In this document: piece by piece, positions 1 through 8,161 of the stretch
How positions within the stretch are numbered: the first letter of the stretch is position 1
How the letters are laid out: the number at the start of each line of letters is the position of its first letter
NCBI RefSeq assembly: GCF_012241385.1
Contig: NZ_JAAVXB010000005.1
Span: 1 to 64,000, forward strand
DNA length: 64,000 bases
Direction: 5' to 3'
Origin: Solimonas marina
GTDB lineage: Bacteria; Pseudomonadota; Gammaproteobacteria; Nevskiales; Nevskiaceae
Translations under genes and position numbers: made by a program
Notes under the pieces: generated by a model
Databases searched by the model: none
What the model saw: the letters and a program-made list of their open reading frames with translations, nothing else
What the model was told of the DNA's origin: nothing

Positions 1-165
1 GGCGCTCGGAATGAAAACACCCGCCGAGGCTTATGCCTTAGCGGCCTGACCTGTGCAGATTTCGGTGGGTCATTACAAACGGGCGCAAAATGACGCCGCG
101 TACTTGCCCGCAAGTTGGGCGATCTTGGCTGCTTTTATCGGCAGGCGGCGGCGTGGCGTCGCTGC

Positions 166-2667
166 TCAGGTGCCGCGGGGTTTGGCACGTCGTGTCGGGA
201 TGGCGTGCGCCGGATCTTCGGGCCACGGATGACGTGGATAGCGGCCGCGCAAATCCTTACGGACGTCGGCATAGCTTCCGGCCCAGAAGCCGCCGAGGTC
301 GGCGGTGACCGCTACCGGCCGCTGCGCGGGGGATAGCAGGTGCAGGGTGACCGCAACGCGTCCGTCGTTGACGGTCGGGGTGTGTGGGCTGCCAAACATC
401 TCCTGCAGCTTGACGGCCAGCACCGGAGCGCCCGGCGGCTGGTAGTCGAGGCGGATCCGCGAGCCGGTTGGGACTTCGATGTGCGTCGGTGCCAGACGTG
501 CCAGCGCCTGCTGTTGCGCATAGTCGAGCTGCGCTCGCAGAACCTCGGTCAGATCGAGCCTCGCCAGATGATCGCGCCGCGTCATCCCGTGCAGATGCGG
601 CGCGAGCCAAAGCTCCAGGCTCGCGAGCAAGGCGTCGTCGCTGAAATCGGGAAGTTCGAGCTCAGGGCGCCAGGTCCGTAGCGAGCCGGTCCGCGCCTGT
701 AGTTCGCGAGCAGCATCGGTCCACGGCAGCGCGTGAAGGCCGATGCTGCGGATGCCCGCCAGCATCGCGGGGCTGCCGAGCGCTCGTTGTTCGTCGGCGG
801 GTAGCGCCCGAGTGCGCAGCACAATCGCGCCGAGGCGTTGCTGGGATTCGGCGACCACGCATTCTCGCTGTGGATCCCAGGCGACCACCGCGTGCCAGGC
901 GATGCGCGGCGCCTGGTCGGTCATGACGTCGGCTTCTGCGAGCGCCGCCCCGGCACGAATACGACGCGGCGGCCCTGGCTCCCAATGCGCAATCGATAGC
1001 CACTCCTGCTGCGCCAGTGCGTCGTGCTCGAGCAGTCGAGCTTCGCTGCCGTCAGCACAGAGAAACGCAATCTCTCTCGTGCCACGAACACCGGGACGTC
1101 GACGCGCCAGTCGTTCGGGAAAGGCCCAGCCGATGCAGCGTGCAATCGCGCGCTCGTCGATCGCGCGGGCCGGCTCATCGATGTCGGCGATGTGCCGGAA
1201 CTGTCGCGCCGATTCCACGGCTTGCCGGCTGGCAGGATCGCCGCCGCGACCGCTCGCGAGAGTCTGTACCGATTGCGCGAAATCGGCATGGCCGTGAGCG
1301 TCTCGGCCCTCAAGCGCGGCAGCGACCCAAGCGGCGGCACCGCCCAGGCCAGCGGCGCGGGCGGTCAGCAGCATATGGGCGACGCGAGGTGCTGCCGGCA
1401 GGCGAAGCAATGCGCGGCCGTGTGCGGTGATGCGCCCGGCGGCATCAATCGCTTGGATTTCATGCAGGCGGTCCTGGGCATATGCCCATTGGGCGGCGCC
1501 CGGGAGATCGAGAAACGACAAGGCTGCCGGATCGGCGATGCCCCAGGCTGCGAGATCCAGAGCGAAGCGCGTCAAATCGACCGACAGGATTTCGGGTATG
1601 TCGTGCGCGACCAGGCCACCGTGTTGGTCACGATTCCATAAGCGAAAGCAGACCCCCGGGCCAAGACGCCCAGCACGTCCGGCGCGCTGGTCTGCCGATG
1701 CGCGCGAGATGCGCTCGGTTTCGAGGCGATTGGCGCCTGCCGCCATATCGAAACGTGCTGCGCGAACCAACCCGCCGTCGACGACGGTGTCGACCCCTTC
1801 GACGGTCAGGCTGGTTTGCGCGATATTCGTCGCCAGAATGATTTTGCGCCGGCCGCCGGCATCCGGCTGCAGCGCCAGATCCTGCGCCTCGGATGACAGG
1901 CTGCCGTGCAACGGGCGGATCGCCACCGTGTTGTCATAGCGATCATGAAGCGCACGCTCGGCGGCGCCGATTTCACGACCACCGGGCAGAAACGCGAGGA
2001 TGTCGCCGTGCGTCTGCGCGTGCGCGCAGATGATGTGACGGGCGACGAAGTCGCCATGCTCGCGCAAGGACGGCGGGCTGCCCGATTCGAGATGGCGGAT
2101 GTCGACCGGGAACATGCGCCCGCCGCTCTCGACCACCGGCGCATTGCCGAGCAATGCCGCCACGCGGGTACTGTCGAGCGTCGCCGACATCACCAGGATG
2201 CGCAGGTCGGGGTTGAGGTTCTCGCGGACGTCGAGCGCCAAGGCCAGCGCCAGGTCCGCATCGAGGCTGCGTTCGTGAAACTCGTCGAAGATCAGCAGGC
2301 CAACGCCGGGCAGCTCGGCATCGGCTTGCAGGCGTCGTGCGAGGATGCCTTCGGTGACGACCTCGATGCGGGTGCGCGCCGACTGACGTCGTTCGAAGCG
2401 AATCTGGTAGCCCACGGTTTCCCCGACCGTCTCGCTCAGCAGGCTGGCCATTCGTCTCGCCGCAGCGCGAGCCGCAACGCGGCGGGGCTCAAGCATGACG
2501 ATGCGTTGGTTCGCCAGCCAAGGCTCATCGAGCAAGGCCAGCGGTACCAGGGTGGTCTTGCCGGAACCGGGGGGCGCCGCCAGCACGGCTGCCGAGCCCG
2601 CACGCAAGGCGCGACGCAAGTCAGGCAAACTCTGAGCGACGGGGAGTTCGGGAAGCGTGGGGCGCAT
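166..2667 (-). CDS. hrpB: ATP-dependent helicase HrpB
   Basis: An 833-residue DEAH-box helicase of the HrpB family (superfamily 2). Residues 31-40 hold the Walker A motif APPGSGKTTL and residues 128-131 the DEFH form of motif II. An MSAT motif follows near residue 160, and QRAGRAGR (motif VI) lies in the second RecA-like domain. The long C-terminal half is typical of HrpB rather than HrpA. The exact cellular role of HrpB is not settled; RNA-dependent ATPase activity is assumed from the family. The ATG at 2667 puts the P-loop at the usual distance from the N-terminus. It is divergent from the TadE cluster, and no partner gene lies downstream within the window. Confidence 0.95.
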   Translation of the reverse strand: MRPTLPELPVAQSLPDLRRALRAGSAAVLAAPPGSGKTTLVPLALLDEPWLANQRIVMLEPRRVAARAAARRMASLLSETVGETVGYQIRFERRQSARTRIEVVTEGILARRLQADAELPGVGLLIFDEFHERSLDADLALALALDVRENLNPDLRILVMSATLDSTRVAALLGNAPVVESGGRMFPVDIRHLESGSPPSLREHGDFVARHIICAHAQTHGDILAFLPGGREIGAAERALHDRYDNTVAIRPLHGSLSSEAQDLALQPDAGGRRKIILATNIAQTSLTVEGVDTVVDGGLVRAARFDMAAGANRLETERISRASADQRAGRAGRLGPGVCFRLWNRDQHGGLVAHDIPEILSVDLTRFALDLAAWGIADPAALSFLDLPGAAQWAYAQDRLHEIQAIDAAGRITAHGRALLRLPAAPRVAHMLLTARAAGLGGAAAWVAAALEGRDAHGHADFAQSVQTLASGRGGDPASRQAVESARQFRHIADIDEPARAIDERAIARCIGWAFPERLARRRPGVRGTREIAFLCADGSEARLLEHDALAQQEWLSIAHWEPGPPRRIRAGAALAEADVMTDQAPRIAWHAVVAWDPQRECVVAESQQRLGAIVLRTRALPADEQRALGSPAMLAGIRSIGLHALPWTDAARELQARTGSLRTWRPELELPDFSDDALLASLELWLAPHLHGMTRRDHLARLDLTEVLRAQLDYAQQQALARLAPTHIEVPTGSRIRLDYQPPGAPVLAVKLQEMFGSPHTPTVNDGRVAVTLHLLSPAQRPVAVTADLGGFWAGSYADVRKDLRGRYPRHPWPEDPAHAIPTRRAKPRGT

Positions 2668-2774
2668 GGACGCGGGGAGGGGAATCTGGGGGTTTTGTAG
2701 CTAAATTCCTACATTACCGCTTATCTGTCGCAAATCATAACGCCCGGCCACGGCGCTTCGTCAGCCCGAATATG

Positions 2775-2796
2775 CCGCTCACCGGTCAGTGAGCGG
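2775..2796. promoter_or_regulatory. 8-bp inverted repeat between hrpB and the TadE cluster
   Basis: Perfect 8-bp arms (CCGCTCAC / GTGAGCGG) flank a 6-base loop in the 225-bp divergent intergenic region. It could be an operator or a 5' UTR hairpin of the tadE transcript. No convincing promoter could be fixed on either side, so the assignment is tentative. Confidence 0.3.
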
Positions 2797-2892
2797 GAGG
2801 CGTCGGGGATCATCTCATGCTGTATCAGCCATTGCGGGGGAATCGCCGATGGCGTTTGCGCCGCCGAGAGGCGGGTTTGGAGGCCGAAGGGA

Positions 2893-3441
2893 ATGACGGG
2901 AATGCCAGCACGATGGAGGCGGAAGGCGCAAAGCGGTGCGACGGCCATCGAGTTCGCGCTGGTCCTGCCGCTGTTCTTTTTGATCTTTTACGGCAGCCTG
3001 ACCTACGGTCTGATCTTCCTCGCGCACCTGACATTGCAGCATGCAGCCGAGGATGGCGTGCGCGCCGTGCTGCGGGCGCAGGACACCGAGGATGCTGACG
3101 GCAATGACCTGACCGTCGAGCAACAGCTGGAATCACGCATCGCCTACGCCAAGTCCATCGCGGCGACGCAGGCCAGTTGGATCGATGGATTCCAGACGCC
3201 GACGATCAACGTCAATGTTTGTTTGAGCGACGCCGTTTGCGACGCGGCCGGCGGCGGCGCAGGGGGCTATCCGGATTGCAGCCAAACCGTCCTGTGCCAA
3301 GTCGTGATGACCGTAACTTATGACTACGCCACGCACCCCATCGTGCCCTCGCTGGCCGGTAGTGGCCTGGGCCCGATGACGCCGACGACGCTGCAAGGTT
3401 CAGCGAGAGTGCTCATCGACGGGCGGGTGTTCACCTCATGA
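2893..3441 (+). CDS. TadE-like pseudopilin/envelope protein 1
   Basis: A 182-residue TadE-family protein. The N-terminus is short and basic, followed by GATAIEFALVLP at residues 15-26 and one hydrophobic helix (about 20-45). The Gly-x4-Glu spacing (G15, E20) is the class used by type IV prepilin-like signal peptidases in Tad systems. The remaining ~135 residues would be extracytoplasmic and carry several cysteines. A purine-rich Shine-Dalgarno sequence (GAAGGGA) precedes the ATG at 2893; a second ATG at 2902 is possible. It is the first gene of a three-gene unit and overlaps the next by 4 nt (ATGA). Confidence 0.85.
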   Translation: MTGMPARWRRKAQSGATAIEFALVLPLFFLIFYGSLTYGLIFLAHLTLQHAAEDGVRAVLRAQDTEDADGNDLTVEQQLESRIAYAKSIAATQASWIDGFQTPTINVNVCLSDAVCDAAGGGAGGYPDCSQTVLCQVVMTVTYDYATHPIVPSLAGSGLGPMTPTTLQGSARVLIDGRVFTS

Positions 3442-3950
3442 CGGCTCGAGTGATCGCCGTGTCGTGCTCATGCGCTACGCGTCGTTCGGCGCAACACGGC
3501 GCGGCGGCAATGGAGTTCGCGCTGGTGCTGCCGATCCTGGTGCTGATCCTGCTGGGCCTGATCACGTTCGGTTCTGCGTTTCATACCCAGCTCGTCATCG
3601 CGCGCGCAGCCGAAGATGGTGTGCGAGCGGTGGGCTTCATTCCGGGCGTGCAAAGCTATAGCGACATCGATGCGGCAAGCATTCGTGACGACGTCCGCGA
3701 ATCGCTGGCCGGCAGCAGTATCGTGCCGAGCGCCTACGACACCGACTACGCCACGCGTCTGGCGTGGTTGCAGACCAACCTTCCTGACGCCGACATCCTC
3801 GTCGACAACGGCACCTGTAGTGGACAGGCCACCAACGACGACGGCGTACGCGTCAAGATCGACTTTCCGTATAACAAGACGCGCCTGTTACAGGGCACGT
3901 ATTCGTGGCTGCCCGACACGCTGACGGGCTGTGCGGTATTCCAGTTTTGA
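3438..3950 (+). CDS. TadE-like pseudopilin/envelope protein 2
   Basis: A 170-residue second TadE-family protein, start-coupled to the upstream gene by an ATGA overlap. It has GAAAMEFALVLP at residues 21-32 with the Gly-x4-Glu spacing (G21, E26) and one transmembrane helix (about 27-48). The segment after the helix (QLVIARAAEDGVRAVGF) resembles the matching AAEDGVRAV segment of its neighbour, so the pair probably arose by duplication. It may act as a minor pseudopilin paired with the first protein and the TadG-like protein downstream. No Tad ATPase, secretin or prepilin peptidase gene is in the window. Confidence 0.82.
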   Translation: MTARVIAVSCSCATRRSAQHGAAAMEFALVLPILVLILLGLITFGSAFHTQLVIARAAEDGVRAVGFIPGVQSYSDIDAASIRDDVRESLAGSSIVPSAYDTDYATRLAWLQTNLPDADILVDNGTCSGQATNDDGVRVKIDFPYNKTRLLQGTYSWLPDTLTGCAVFQF

Positions 3951-3965
3951 GATCGGGGAGCTCTC

Positions 3966-5795
3966 GTGCGTGATCGAAGCTTGAAGAGATGGAGCGCGCG
4001 GCGGCGGCAGCAGGGTTCGATCCTGATCTTTGCCGTGCTCGCGATCAGCATCGGCGTGATCCTGCTGTCGGTCGCCGACATCGGCATGCTGTACTGGTAC
4101 AAGCGCGACTTTCAGAAAGCGGCCGACCTCGCGGCGCTGGCTGGCGCCTCTAAGCTCGTCAATGACGACGGCTCGCGCTCCTGCGACAACAACGCCAAGC
4201 CGGCGGCCACGACCAATGCCAGTCAGAACCTGGGCTCGCGCAGCTACACCCTGACGGTGACCTGCGGCGTCTGGTCGCCATCGGCGTCGCAACGCTTCAC
4301 GGCATCGGCGTCGGATACCGACATCGACCAGAACGCCGTGCAGGCGCAAGTGTCCGGAACGCCACCACGCTTCCTGCCCTACGTGCCGATCACGACGATC
4401 ACGGCGCACGCAACGGCAATGGTCAACGCGCCGCAGGCGCAGCTAAAAATACGGACCACGACTGCCACACTGGACGACGGTGCCGTCAACGCGTTGCTGA
4501 GCGCATTGCTCGGCGGCAATGCCTCGTTGAGCGTCCTTGGCTGGCAAGGCGTGGCCGATGCCGACATCAACCTGCTCGACTTCCTCAACGGCTTACTCGG
4601 CGTCAATGCCAACGTCGACATCGGTAGCTACCAGAGCTTGCTCGACACCACCGTCTCGGTTGGACAGATACTTGATGCTGAAATTACCGCACTGAACAAC
4701 GCTAGCCAGACGACCGCGGCGGCGACGGTCGGCCTGTTCGAGCAGCAGTTGGGCGCTGTGGGCGTCGACGTCGGAACGCTCGATGTCCCGCTGGGCGATC
4801 TGCTCGAGTTACAGACGGGGGCGCAAACCGCCGGCCTCAACGCGGTGGTCAATGCGTTCGATCTGTTGAATGCGGTAGTGCAGGCTGCGAATGGAGCAAA
4901 TGCGATTTCGGCCGACGTGCCGATCAGCATCCCCGGTGTCGCCGGCGTGACGATCCGAGCCTCCGTCGTTGAGCCGCCGCAACCGTCCGCAATCGGCAAT
5001 CCGGCACTGATCGACCCGACCTATCCGGGCGACGCCAGTACCCCTCGCATCTACGTACGCACTGGCCAAGTGAGAGCGTTGGTCGCGACGGATTTGCAGG
5101 TGATCGGTCTGGTCAATGGGCTGACCAATATCCTCTACCCGCTGGTTGGTGTGCAGCTGCTCAACGATCAACTCGATGTCGCGCTGCAAGTCGGCGGTGC
5201 GCAGGCCTATGTCACCGGCTATAGCTGCGGCACCGACGGCTACAAGGAGCTTGATGTCCATGCCACGACATCATTGGCGCAGGCCACCATCGGCGAGTTG
5301 ACGACAACACAGGAGAACGATGTTTTCAGCTCCACCGCCGACTTTCCGTCAGCGGGGCCGCTCAACATCCTCAAGCTGACACTGCTCGGGATTACCGTTG
5401 CCGAAGTGCAGCTACAGGCAAGCGATGTGCCGGTTGCCGCGACTTCTAGCGACCTGACCTACACGGCGACGACCGACAGTCCGAACGGGCTGCCCGAAAT
5501 CGGCACGGAGACCGATCAGATGTACCGGGAATTGTCTTCGCAGGACATTGTCGCCAGCCTGGCCGACACGATCGGCTCCCTGAGACTTAATGTCGTCGTT
5601 CTCAACTCTGGGCTGCTGGGTGCCATTCTGAACGGCTTGCTTAGTAGCGTCGCTGCTCTGGTACAGAGCGTACTGGCGCCGATTCTTGACCCGGTGTTGA
5701 ACGGTTTGTTGACGGCTCTGGGTTTGAACCTCGACGACGCCGAAGTTGGCGCGGCCTTGAGCTGCAACGGCACCGGCGCGGTGCTCGTCAACTGA
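3966..5795 (+). CDS. TadG-like pilus-assembly/envelope protein
   Basis: A 609-residue TadG-family protein starting at GTG 3966 behind GGGGAG. A positively charged N-terminus and one hydrophobic helix (about 18-41) lead into the conserved ADLAALAGAS segment at 53-62, typical of TadG proteins. The rest is a long low-charge extracytoplasmic region rich in Leu, Gly, Asn, Ala and Thr, with stretches such as LLSALLGG, LLDFLNGLLG and ILNGLLSSV. No von Willebrand MIDAS motif (DxSxS) is visible, so this is the form without a vWA domain. The gene ends 12 bp from the convergent coaX. Its role in surface attachment or pilus assembly is inferred from the family only. Confidence 0.8.
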   Translation: MRDRSLKRWSARRRQQGSILIFAVLAISIGVILLSVADIGMLYWYKRDFQKAADLAALAGASKLVNDDGSRSCDNNAKPAATTNASQNLGSRSYTLTVTCGVWSPSASQRFTASASDTDIDQNAVQAQVSGTPPRFLPYVPITTITAHATAMVNAPQAQLKIRTTTATLDDGAVNALLSALLGGNASLSVLGWQGVADADINLLDFLNGLLGVNANVDIGSYQSLLDTTVSVGQILDAEITALNNASQTTAAATVGLFEQQLGAVGVDVGTLDVPLGDLLELQTGAQTAGLNAVVNAFDLLNAVVQAANGANAISADVPISIPGVAGVTIRASVVEPPQPSAIGNPALIDPTYPGDASTPRIYVRTGQVRALVATDLQVIGLVNGLTNILYPLVGVQLLNDQLDVALQVGGAQAYVTGYSCGTDGYKELDVHATTSLAQATIGELTTTQENDVFSSTADFPSAGPLNILKLTLLGITVAEVQLQASDVPVAATSSDLTYTATTDSPNGLPEIGTETDQMYRELSSQDIVASLADTIGSLRLNVVVLNSGLLGAILNGLLSSVAALVQSVLAPILDPVLNGLLTALGLNLDDAEVGAALSCNGTGAVLVN

Positions 5796-5807
5796 GGCGG
5801 CTGCCCA

Positions 5808-6536
5808 TCAGGGGACCGGGCTCGCCAGAGCGGCAAGCCCTTCGAGTACCAGGTGCGGCCGATGCTGCCAGTCGGCACCGAGGTCGGCGTGCAGATATTC
5901 CGCGTCGCCGCCGGTCAGCCAGCGGCTCGCGCCGGTCTCAGCTAGCGTGGCGACTCGGTCGATGGCGCCGGCGCATGCCAGCTGCGCACCGAGCTGCACG
6001 CAGCTTTCGGTGTCGCTGCCGAGCGTGTCGGCATGCACGCCGTTCAGATCGCGAGTTTCGAAGCGCGTCGCGCCGAGCACGGCGCGCTGCTGCGCCGCGA
6101 TACCGGCGGCGATGATGCCGCCGCGATGCTGGCCCTGGGCGGTGATGACATCAACCGTCAAGGCCGTGCCGGCGTTGGCGATCACCGCCGCTCCATGTTG
6201 CGCATGCCAGACCGCGATCATCGCCAGCCATCGGTCGACTCCGAGTCGCTGCGGCTCGCGATACGCATTGATCAGTCCGCGCCACTGTCCGGTGCTGCGC
6301 GCGATATGCGGGGTGAGGCTGCAGTGGCCGCGCATGGCTTCGATCAGGGCAGATTCGTGCGCCGCACCGGTGACATTGGATATCCAGATCGCGTCGACGC
6401 CGCCGGACGGCAGCTGCGACACGGTCTGTGCCGGGTCGCCGTGATGCGGTAGGGCGCCGTGCTCGACGAGCGCGCCCGCCGAACCTGACCGCGCCCATTT
6501 GATTCGGGTGTTGCCGACGTCGATCAGCAGTTTCAT
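5808..6536 (-). CDS. coaX: Type III pantothenate kinase
   Basis: A 242-residue type III pantothenate kinase, which phosphorylates pantothenate in the first step of coenzyme A synthesis. Motifs are the phosphate-binding DVGNTRIKWA (residues 6-15), RLGVDRW (97-103) with the conserved Asp101, and NAGTALTVD (121-129). Position 121 is Asn where many homologues have Asp; beta-proteobacterial and Xanthomonas homologues also vary here, so activity is still expected. Its ATG overlaps the birA stop codon as ATGA, the common birA-coaX pairing. It is the last gene of the M61-plsY-birA-coaX run. Confidence 0.95.
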   Translation of the reverse strand: MKLLIDVGNTRIKWARSGSAGALVEHGALPHHGDPAQTVSQLPSGGVDAIWISNVTGAAHESALIEAMRGHCSLTPHIARSTGQWRGLINAYREPQRLGVDRWLAMIAVWHAQHGAAVIANAGTALTVDVITAQGQHRGGIIAAGIAAQQRAVLGATRFETRDLNGVHADTLGSDTESCVQLGAQLACAGAIDRVATLAETGASRWLTGGDAEYLHADLGADWQHRPHLVLEGLAALASPVP

Positions 6537-7510
6537 GCGAGGCGCAGGCTGACTTCACCGGCGTGGACGCGCTGCATGCCCGCAGCGGTTTCGACCAGTA
6601 GCGCGCCATCGCGATCAACGCCGCGGCCGATGCCGTCGAATCCGGCGTCGCCGTTCAGGATGCGGACCGGTGCGTCGCGGCTGGCGTCGAGCCGTGACCA
6701 GTCGGCGGCCATTGTCGAGAAGCCTTCGTCTGCGTAACGCGACAGCCGTGTCGTCAGTTGGCGCAGCAGCGCTGCGGCGAGCGCATTGCGTCCGGGCATC
6801 GGCCGCTGCTGTATCTCGCAGAGCTCACCGAGATTGATCCACGGCTGGGTGACCCCGCCGGCTTGTTGCGCCGCCATCTGCACATTGATGCCGATGCCGA
6901 TGACGACCCGACAGCTGCCGCCGGCTTCGCCGCGATGCTCGATGAGAATGCCGCCCAGCTTGCGCCCGCCCGCCAGCAGATCGTTCGGCCACTTGAGCTG
7001 CACGCCGGTGACACCGAGTTCGGTCAACGCCTCGACGCAGGCGACGCCGACGGCGAGCGACAAGGCGCTCAGCTCACGCGGCCACGCCGCCCAGCTCCAG
7101 CCGATCGACAGGTAGAGATTGGCGCCAAACGGTGAAATCCACTGCCGGCCGCGCCGACCGCGCCCGGCGGTCTGCAGCTCGGCGAGCAGGACTTGCGGGT
7201 CATGACTGGCGTCGGCATCGAGCACCTGCGTATTGGTCGAGTCGACGACGGCGGCGACGCGCAGCCGCATCGGTGTCGTGGCCTGCAGCACGTGGGCGTC
7301 GAGCCGTTCGATCGGCGCGCTCAAGCGATAGCCGAGGCCTTGCCGCGATTCGACATCGAGCTGCCAATCACGCAGCCGTTCGACACGCTTCGACAATGCC
7401 GCGCGCGTGATCCCAGATGCGGCCGCCAGGTCTTCGCCGGAATGCCATTCACCGTCCGCGAGCGCATCGACCAACGCCAGCAGTTCGGCTTCGCTCAGCG
7501 CTGCAGCCAT
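6533..7510 (-). CDS. birA: Bifunctional biotin ligase / biotin operon repressor BirA
   Basis: A 325-residue BirA with both an N-terminal DNA-binding domain and a catalytic domain. The winged helix-turn-helix spans about residues 5-65 (SGITRAALSKRVERLRDWQL). The ligase follows with the biotinyl-AMP loop GRGRRGRQW, then KWPNDLL and GIGINV, and a C-terminal domain. It activates biotin and attaches it to acceptor proteins such as AccB. The frame stays open for 120 codons upstream, but that part runs inside plsY and is arginine-rich, so ATG 7510 is the start. The start lies 16 nt inside plsY and the stop overlaps coaX. Confidence 0.95.
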   Translation of the reverse strand: MAAALSEAELLALVDALADGEWHSGEDLAAASGITRAALSKRVERLRDWQLDVESRQGLGYRLSAPIERLDAHVLQATTPMRLRVAAVVDSTNTQVLDADASHDPQVLLAELQTAGRGRRGRQWISPFGANLYLSIGWSWAAWPRELSALSLAVGVACVEALTELGVTGVQLKWPNDLLAGGRKLGGILIEHRGEAGGSCRVVIGIGINVQMAAQQAGGVTQPWINLGELCEIQQRPMPGRNALAAALLRQLTTRLSRYADEGFSTMAADWSRLDASRDAPVRILNGDAGFDGIGRGVDRDGALLVETAAGMQRVHAGEVSLRLA

Positions 7511-8142
7511 CGGCCGATGATCCTCGCTTTCTCGAAACGATGTTCGTTGCCCTGGGCCAGGCGCACGATGTTTTCCCGATGTTTCCATGCAACGAGCGCG
7601 GCCATCGCCAGTACAAAGCCGCCGCTGGCGCTGAACAGGCCCTCGGGGTGTACGAGTGCCACCCAGATGATGGCGGTGAGTGCCGCCCCCAGCGTCGCCA
7701 GACTGACATAGCCGCTGACCAGGATGACGAGTACGAACAGTGCCAGCATCCAGACCAGTGCCGCGGACATCAGGGCGCCGAATACGCCCGCCAGCGTCGC
7801 TACGCCTTTGCCGCCGCGAAAGCCGTAGAGCACCGGATAGCAATGCCCGATGGCGACGGCGACGCCGCACCAGTAGGCTTGTTCGCGCGCCGTTAGCAGC
7901 ACATCGCCCAGCGTCGGCAGGTGGGGAATCGCCAGCACTGCGAGGACGCCCTTGGCGATGTCGATCAGCAGCACGCCGAGCGCGAAGCCCTTGCCTTGTG
8001 TGCGCAGCGCATTGGTCGCACCGACGTTGCCGCTGCCGACCGTGCGCAGATCGATGCCGCCGCGCAGCAGGCCGATCAACTGGCCGCCCATCAGGTTGCC
8101 GAGCAAGTAGGCGAGGGCCGTCTTGACGATCAGGTCAAGCAT
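7495..8142 (-). CDS. plsY: Acyl-phosphate:glycerol-3-phosphate acyltransferase PlsY
   Basis: A 215-residue integral membrane acyltransferase that makes lysophosphatidate from acyl-phosphate and glycerol 3-phosphate. All three PlsY signature segments are present: SGNVGATNALRT near residue 36, GHCYPVLYGFRGGKGVAT near 98, and HRENIVRLAQGNEHRF near the C-terminus. Five or more hydrophobic helices separate them. The 3' end overlaps birA by 16 nt, and the start lies 19 bp after the M61 peptidase stop, indicating one transcript. Confidence 0.96.
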   Translation of the reverse strand: MLDLIVKTALAYLLGNLMGGQLIGLLRGGIDLRTVGSGNVGATNALRTQGKGFALGVLLIDIAKGVLAVLAIPHLPTLGDVLLTAREQAYWCGVAVAIGHCYPVLYGFRGGKGVATLAGVFGALMSAALVWMLALFVLVILVSGYVSLATLGAALTAIIWVALVHPEGLFSASGGFVLAMAALVAWKHRENIVRLAQGNEHRFEKARIIGRWLQR

Positions 8143-8161
8143 CGAGGCATCCGTGACGCGC

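Noticed and set aside
1-165. Possible gene end at the left edge
   Set aside because: No frame there has recognisable protein features; a weak hairpin near 20-45 lacks a U-tract. Nothing supportable seen.
7511-7870. A 120-residue N-terminal extension of BirA
   Set aside because: It lies inside plsY, is arginine-rich and precedes the normal wHTH start at 7510.
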